This document shows, piece after piece, positions 53,101 through 62,100 of a DNA stretch of 64,000 nt (within the stretch, counting starts at the first letter, position 1; every line of letters begins with the position of its first letter). The stretch spans positions 5,036,019 to 5,100,018 of the forward strand of contig CM049306.1 in assembly GCA_026874595.1 (NCBI GenBank), given 5' to 3'. The notes under the pieces are model-generated. The model was not told the origin of the DNA. It saw nothing but the letters and a program-made list of their open reading frames with translations, and made no database searches. The stretch is from Sipunculus nudus. Lineage: Eukaryota > Annelida > Sipuncula > Golfingiida > Sipunculidae. The position numbers were made by a program, and so were the translations under genes.

Positions 53101-56100
53101 CTTGATTTCTATTGGTACTCACAGCTACATTTGCTGGATCAGAGCTGGCTAGCATTAACCAGATTACAAAACCACTCATGAAGCAATAATCAGGTTGTTT
53201 CATTTAGGTTAAAATGTATGCACATTTGCATGAGATCTCCTAATTTTTTTGTGGATTTTTATTAAACTCAGCACACAGGCTTTGTAGTCTTCATTTCTAG
53301 ACAGTAATAATTCTGGGGGTTAACCTCACAGTGAGTATTCTCAGTATCTTGGTGGGTTACTTTACAGCCTGTCCACCAGAGGGCAGCATGCCCAATGCTG
53401 CCATCTGGCCATTTCTACAATGAACAATGTGTGACATCAATGTAAATAATAACTTGAACTTCGAGACAAGCTACTGTTTATTACCCTGTGACCTACTATT
53501 AATGTTCAATGTTATCCTGGCAGCATCTCACAGGGCAGGTTTTATTGCAAGAAATCAATGTAATCCTTATCAGGTACATCAAAACTGGGGATCCTGACCA
53601 TGTACCATGACTGGGTCGTTTAACTGAAAATGTGAAGCTTTCACTATGAACCTAAGAGTACAATTTGTGTACTTACATTGTACAGTTCATTGAGAACTTT
53701 GAGCAGCTCATCATGGGCCCTGATTCCGGTTTCACGACACTGTAAATACAAACATATGATAATCATTAAAAGTGTGTCAAAATGACAACAATACATTAAA
53801 ATACATTAACATCATAATTTGGATGCTGCATACAATACATGCAATAAAAAATATAGTACTTTTTATAAAACAGCTGAAACGGTTGCCACACAGTGACATA
53901 TTATGTACAGCAAATGGATGCAGGATAAATTGGCATCCATAGATTGTTTGTATTATTGTAATAGCCAGCTACTGCTGCTGAGGTACAAGGGTTTTGGCAG
54001 GATTCCTGAGGCAGTTGTTGGTGGTTACATGTACTCTCTGAATTTTGCTTTATGTTGATGGTAATGGCAGGAATATCCACAGTGGTTAAGTGTTCAAGTG
54101 ACAGCAGAGGTAACTCTTAGAGTGCTGTTTAGTATCCATTCATGATGGGTTCATGAGGGATACAGTTAAGACAACTCAAGTACTTGAGTTTCTTGTGGAT
54201 CCCTCGTCTGACACAGATACACAGAGAACACCAGGCTCTCAGAGGAAGCACACAGACAGGGACTACCTGTGTGGGGTACCGACTCCTACACAGTGGCATA
54301 GATGTGCTCTATATAATGGGTGTTCTTCATAATCTAAAAGACACATCATGTCAGGAGTACTCATATCCCCTCAGGGGCTGCTACAGCAAAAATAAAACAT
54401 AGGTTTGTACTGATTCCTTTTTTTACATAAGAAATTATTTCTCATAAACCTGAAGAAATAAAGCACAAAATAATCCCAGCTCACTGATTCATTACCAATG
54501 AACCATGTTTCTGACACAGACAGAGCAGAAACAGAGTTCCCACAGACACCTGTGTAATGGAGACTCTATTAGGGATCTATGAAGAATACGGAAAAGAAAC
54601 ATGGTCAACAGCTCCTCCTGACTGACCTAGTTCGTGTATAGGAAATGTCTGTTTATTAAGTGACATAAGTCATCACTGGGAAAGAAAACAAGCCTGCTAA
54701 TACAGATTAAACATTAACACATATCTGTCACTTGCCCTGTCAAATAAAAAAAAAATTTATAACAGGGAGGGGAAAACAGGCAATGTGCCCAAAACACAAC
54801 AGAAACACTTCCCCTTACAGAAATGCCAAAAAAACTACTTGTCTCATGCAAGTGGAGTTTTATATGATTTGATGCTTGGTTGTGGGTACTTGAAGAAGAA
54901 GCAGTGAATCAGAAGCCAGCCACGTCTTCCTCTGGGCTGGGTTTTCTTCCTATGATTTATTGTAGGGCTGAGCTCTGGTTGTGGCAGAGATCTGTACATG
55001 TTGACTGTGAACAAGTACAAGACACATCGCTTGTTATTTATATCAGTTGTCAAGTAGTTATTACAGCTGACAGGGAGGATGCTGTCAACACAGTACTTCA
55101 GTCTTGGAGTTAATATACTGGGGGAACTCACATCCACCTGATCACTTATTTACACTCCCTGATTTGATGTTATACATACAGGAGACAAAAATGCAGAAAT
55201 AAAAGGTTTAAAAATTTTAGTAAGGCATATTTAGGATGAAACATCATGACACTGACACAGTGGATGGGTCACTACCCTCAATAATAACAATGAGCATGCC
55301 ACATAACCTGTCTGTCATGATGTACAGCGCTGTGTAGTGGACAGACATCACAGCCTGATGGTTTGATGCTGAAGCAAATCCCTTGAGGCTTTGTGGAAAT
55401 ATCTGGGTGGCTCCAGTGGGACTTAAATCAAGCAAATTCATCTCTGATGTCCAATGTATTTACAACAAACCTTTGACCGATGTGTTCACAAATATCTGAC
55501 CTGAAAGATCTCTCTTGGCTAATGAATGTGACATGGACCATCTGGGGCCTCATTCAGGGGCTATCACAATTTTATGGACATATTTTAGTGCATTTATCTT
55601 TACATACATCATATACCCAAAACTCTCCTGTCATAACCAGTAACAACCACCTCCATCCCCCTGGGATGGTGTATCTGTCTCCTGTAGGCCAGCAGATGTG
55701 GAAGTCGCCCAAGCAACTGACTGATCAATTATTGATGGAAGAAGCAAACTTTGTCCCTCATGATTGCTGGCAGTATTGCTGTTCCTTCGCCAGTCCTCTG
55801 GTGACAGCCTGTTCTTCAGATTTCCCTGTTCATGTGGTACTCTCTGGTTCAGCGGTGCAGGGCATGGTCATGTTTAATCCTTAAAGGGATATACGATGGC
55901 CATATACTATGGCATTTTATCTTACTGTTTATTTTATTTATAGAAAATTTAATCTCTTGAAGGATTGTTTGAACCTAAATTCATTCATGTGATATGTAAA
56001 CAATTTCCTGATGGTAATCAGAGGTAAATTCTGGTATAATGATAATTGTTCTGATTAATTAAACAGATAAATTTGTGTGTGAGAGGATGGGAGCACTAGG

Positions 56101-59100
56101 TAACACATATTCATAATACTTATTATCACAGACACAATAGTGACTATCAATACAAGTGAACTGAGCCCTTAAAGGGGCCTATTCCAATATCTGCCTACAA
56201 AGATAATTCCTGGATCTCTTCATAAAAATAGGCCAGAAAAAATGGATTCCATGGCACACAGGTTGTTCATTTTGCTTATATCAACATGATTATAATGTGT
56301 GTGTGGGGGGGGGGGGGGGCAGGGGGAATTGCCAAAATAATCAAAACACAGTCAATATGGACATCTGGCGCCAAGTCAGTTAAACACAGTGACATTTAAA
56401 CTCCCCAGACATATGCAACCAACCATCTTCAGTCACATGCTTTTGTTTTTCAATAATGGCTATGAGCTAAACCATTTAGTGATGCACCGAGGGAAAAAAT
56501 GGGCCTATGGTAAGTGGAATATAAAAGTAACATTTCATAAACATATAATGTGTGAAGGTAATTAAGTTTTCAAAAGTTAAATATATGGCCATATGAGTTA
56601 ACAAGGGACCTATGGGTCACGACGCTCAGCTGTTATATATGATAAAAAAATATTATTTAGAAATGAGGCACATGCTGGTTTTGTGTGGTAATAAATATAA
56701 GCTGTATTATGAGTTGTTGTTGTTTAGCTTATGTATGATTTTGATAGTACCTTTGGAGACAGGGAAGAGGATTGATTTCATTTATTTTATTAACAAATGG
56801 AGTACTACTGTCACACAGATTTTGACTTGGCCATATAACTTATAAGCAGAACATATAAAATAAGAGTTTAACTATTTATTAAAAAAATTACAAATATTCT
56901 CCCAAATATAATTTTTATTAAAAATAATAAGAGAATCATATGATTTTTTAAAATGAAATATAACTGATATGATTATTAAAATAATATTAAAGAATATATT
57001 CATGAATGCATTCATGAATACATTTTGAAAGTATTTGCACGAGTATTCATATACTTTCATTTTTACCTGAATTCCCATTCTTTATGCAAGAAATTTTATA
57101 ATAGAGTACATAATCATATTCGTATTTAAATACAATTACAAAGTATTCGCACCATGTCTGGTATTTATTCAGTTTTCACCAAACAATGATGTTGAGAATC
57201 CAGAATATACAAATTTCACACATTTAAATAATGATCATAAGTACCTGGTTTTATTGCTTTTATTTATATTAAAAAATAACTGTAAAAAATTCATTTTGGA
57301 CTAATTTCACATCAATGTACACACTAGACACAGTAGGAATCTAGATTAATATTATCAACTGCATCTTTGTCTATCATTAATTTCCTTCATATAATCCTTA
57401 ATGATTAGTAATGAATAATATGATTTACTTCTGTATCATTAAAAATGAACTGAAAAATGCCATAGGTGACTGCATGGTGTTATTTGGAATATATGTGACA
57501 TTCTACCCATTGATACAAGATTCTTATATCATCAGTAACTGCAAGTTAATTTCCTGTTATTATAAACTAACAAATTCCTTTTCTATTTTTCTTTAATTTG
57601 TTATTAAAAACCAATAAAAATTTATTAATTTATTGTTTATTGTTATGTTGTTGGTTAAAACTACTAGATGAGTTGGGTTGAACACCTGGATCAACTGTGG
57701 CTGGCCATAAGCTGCCTGGATTCTCCCCTCAAGCGTGCATAATTTGATGAAAGGTCAACAAGGTCAACATACAGGTGACTCAAGAGGGGCTGGAGAGAGC
57801 CAAAGTCTGACAGGGTCTCATAAAAAACATTAATAAAAGCTACAATATTTGGCAAATTTCTTTCAGCTTTCTAAACTAAAAAGCTGAAATCCTTATGTGT
57901 GCATGACATATGAAAATTATATCAACAGTGCTCACGGGAAACAAACGTGCCTTGGTCACAGTTGGGCAAAATTTAAGGTACTAATTTTATATTTATACTA
58001 ATAACTTTCAGATAATTCAGAACTAATTTTGGGTATTCAATTGAATCTTGATAAAATAATGTTTCATCCCTGACAAAAAAAATCTCTAGCTCCAGCAATG
58101 CCCTTGTTAAGGGAGTAAATATATTTCTTGATTTTTTACAAAGTGCATTATGTTTGGGCCCATAACTTAAAAAAAATACACAATACTGACATAATTTCTG
58201 GCATGTGCATAGTGAATGTATAGAAAAATATGTATATTATATATGATCAAAGTCAGATCAGTGGTTTTGAGAGTAGGCAGTCTTAAAGTATAACATTGGG
58301 TTTATAATGGAAAAATGAAGTTTTTCATTGATATCTCGAAGGAATTAAGTCCTAGTGACCAAATTCTTGGCATGGTAGGGGATTTTGGAGAAATCTAACT
58401 GTATGCCAAATTTAAGGAACTTAGAGCTGAAGCTCGGGAGCTGAGCTCTAGCAAACTGCATAACACTAGCAATATGTGACATGGTGCTTGAAAACTTGAA
58501 TAAAATCTACAGTTTTTGATCAACTGGTTTCAAATTTTTGGTGTTAACAGTTGAAATGCTAACAAAAACATGCTGTGAAAATTAAATCCACAGCAGTTAC
58601 AGCAAAAAAAACGTGCCATGGTCAAAGTTGGGCAAAATTTAAGGTACCAATTTTTTATTTTTGCTAATATTTTTAAAAATTTAAAAGATTTTGATCTAAT
58701 TTTGGGTACACAATTTAATTTTGATTAATTAAAGTAATATTACTAGAAAAAAGTGCTTAGCTTTAACAAGTTTTGTGTTAAGTGATAAAATTTCTTTCCT
58801 GATTATTTACAAAATGCATTATGTTTGGGCCCATAACTTTTTTAAAATAAATAATACAGACCTAATTTCTGGCATGTACATAGGAATTATATAGAGGATT
58901 GTTTATAGGAAATATGAGGAAAAACAGATGAGTGGTTTTGATATTAGGCAGTCCTAAAGTGTGAAAATAGGTTTTTAATAAAAAATTGAGGTTTTTCCTT
59001 AATTTCTCAAAGGAATGAAGTCGCAAAGACCCAGTTTTCGGCTTGGTAGGAGATCTTGGGGACATCTAACATTATGCTGCATTTTGGATTCCTAGGTCTT

Positions 59101-62100
59101 ACGGTTTCAAAACGTGCCACATCTACGGACGGAAGGACGGACGGACAGACGGACGGACGACGGACAATGGACCACGACTATAGCTCAGATGACTTATAGT
59201 CAGCTGAGCTAAAAATTAATCCCACAAAGTTTGACCAATATTCATAATTTTAATACTAAGTTAACAGTGTTATTTACACCTAGGCCAACTTAAAGAGATA
59301 TGAATGAAATGCTAAAAAGTATTTATATCTCCTTAAATCTTGTAAGTTAGCACTTACATTAGATCCTAATATTTTATCAGATCTGAATACTAGTGATGGG
59401 ATTACATAACAACAGCCTGGGGAGCATAGAGAGCTGCACTGAATGACCTACAGGGACCAAAGTGGACTGCTTGGCAATGTAAGGGAATACAACAAGAGCC
59501 TCCAAAAGAATTCAATAACTAGCCTAATTATGCAGCTTTTATTTTCAAATTTCAGATTTTACCAGATTAAATTCTAAAGTGTACATGTGTGAAAATTAAA
59601 TCCACAGTACTTACAGGAAAAAAAACCTGCCATGGCCAAAGTTGGGCAAAATTTAAGGTACCAATTTTTAATTTTTGCTAATATTTTAAAAAAATTAAAA
59701 GATTTTGATCTAATTTTGGGTATACAATTTAATTTTGATTAATTAAAGTTATATAACTGGAAAAAAGTCCTTAGCTTCAACATGTTTTGTGCTAAGTGAT
59801 CAAATATCTTTCCTGATTTTTTACAAAATGCATTATGTTTGAGCCCATAACTTTTAAAAATTATATAATACAGACCTAATTACTGGCATGTAAACAGGAA
59901 CTATATAGAGGAATATTTATGGTAAATATGAGGAAAAACAGATGAGTGGTTTTGATATTAGGCAGTCCTGAAGTGTGAAAATAGGTTTTTAATTAAAAAA
60001 TTGAGGTTTTTTCCTTAATCTCTCATAAGACCCCGTTTTCGGCTTATTAGGAGATCTTGGGGACATCTAACATAATGCTGAATTTTGGATTCCTAGGTCT
60101 TACGATTTCAAAACGTGATACATCTATTGGCGGACAGATGGATGGATGGACAGACGGACGGACGACGGACAATGAACCACGACTATAGCTCAAATGACTT
60201 ATAGTCAGCTGAGCTAAAAATGTAACAGATTACAAACTGTGTTGTTTCATATACTGGGAAACCTCTCTTAATGGGCACATCCAGATTACAGCCATTTCTT
60301 TACTACGGACACTTCAGCAAGACCCATGTCAGGTTTACATGTAGTCCTGTGATGTTGTCATGGAGAAACAGTAACCTCACTTATACAGGTATTTCAACAA
60401 AACCTAGGTAACTTCTGTGTCAATTATTGGGCAGTTACAATGTATATCCAATTATTCCATGAAAAGTATCAATATTTTTATAAAATGCTGGTAGACTTAA
60501 CCCAGCCTGCCCTCATCATCAAAGGGGATAGATCTGATGAGATACAACTAGACATTTCTTGGCACCGCAGGTGCCAGAGTATCCCAGACATAGTAGGCCC
60601 CCCCCCCCCTTTAAGAATAGACCCCCATTTTTAGCAGCATATACTGACACTTGGCATATTTATTGTTTCTTCCAGCTAAAAATCCACAATCTTGTTGAAG
60701 ATATTGGTCCTGTGACCTTGATCTTTTTAAAGATGTGTCCTGTGACCTTGACCTTTGACCTCATGACCCAAAAATCAATTGGGGTCTTGCTTTTCCAATG
60801 GGACATATACAAGTCAAGTTTGAAATCCATACATCAATAAAAGCAGGAATTATCATCCAGAAACTAATTTTTGGACAGATGGCTCCTGTGACCTTCACCT
60901 TTGACCTTGTGATCTCAAAATTGATAGTGTTCTTCCTCTCTTGGCAGGAGAACTATATGTGCAAGATGAAAGATCTGAGAAGAAATGTTTGGCTGAAAAT
61001 GCATCCACATCTTTTTAAAGATGTGTCCTGTGACCTTGACCTTTGACCTCATGACCCAGAAATCAATTCAGGTCTTGCTTTTCCAATGGGTCAAATACAA
61101 ATCAAATTTGAAATCCATACATCAATAAAAGCAGGAATTATCATCCAGAAACTAATTTTTGGGCAGATGGCTCCTGTGACCTTCACCTTTGACCTTGTGA
61201 CCTCAAAACTGACAGGGGTCTTCCACTCTTGGCCAGTGAACTATATGTGCAAGATAAAGATCTGAGATGAAATGTTTGGCTGAAAATGCATCCACAATCT
61301 TTTTAAAGAGGTTTCCTGTGACCTTGACCTTTGACCTCATGACCCAGAAATCAATTTGGGTCTTGCTTTTCCAATGGGTCAAATACAAGTCAAGTTTGAA
61401 ATCCATACATCAATAAAAGCAGGAATTATCATCCAGAAACTAATTTTTGGACAGATGGCTCCTGTGACCTTCACCTTTGACCTTGTGACCCCAAAACTGA
61501 TAGGGGTCTTCCACTCTTGGCCGGTGAACTATATGTGCAAGATGAAAGATCTGAGATGAAATGTTTGGCTGAAAATGCATCCACAATCTTTTTAAAGATG
61601 TGTCTTGTGAACTTGACCTTTGACCTCATGACCTAAAATCAATTTGGGTCTTGCTTTTCCAATGGGACATATACAAGTCAAGTTTGAAATCAATACATCA
61701 ATAAAAGCAGGAATTATCATCCAGAAACTTATTTTTGGACAGATAGCTCCTGTGGCCTTGACCTTTGACCTTGTGACCCCAAAATTTATATGGATCATCC
61801 ACTTTTGGCAAGTGAGCTATATATTCAAGATGGAAGACCTGGGATGAAAGTTTGGCTTAAAATGCATCCGCAGTATCTTTTAAAATGCCAGGCCAGTGAC
61901 CTTGACCTTTGACCTCATGACCCTAGAACCTATAGGGTTCTTACTTTAGTGGTGGGCCATACATAAGTCATGTTTGAAATCCATATGTCTATCAACACTG
62001 GAGATATCATAAGAGGTGTGTGATTTTCACCATATATGGCAATATTCAAGGTCAAGGCCACTATCATGGGAAAGGTCATGACCCCAATTTAAATAAACAT

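Noticed and set aside
55480-55884. 134-residue plus-strand frame in an srgap intron
   Set aside because: No family resemblance, no repeats of it elsewhere in the window, and no support beyond length.
60798-61559. Repeated short frames such as those at 60,798 and 61,356 encoding similar peptides
   Set aside because: They recur at the 288-bp period of the satellite and also appear on the opposite strand, so they are repeat artefacts.
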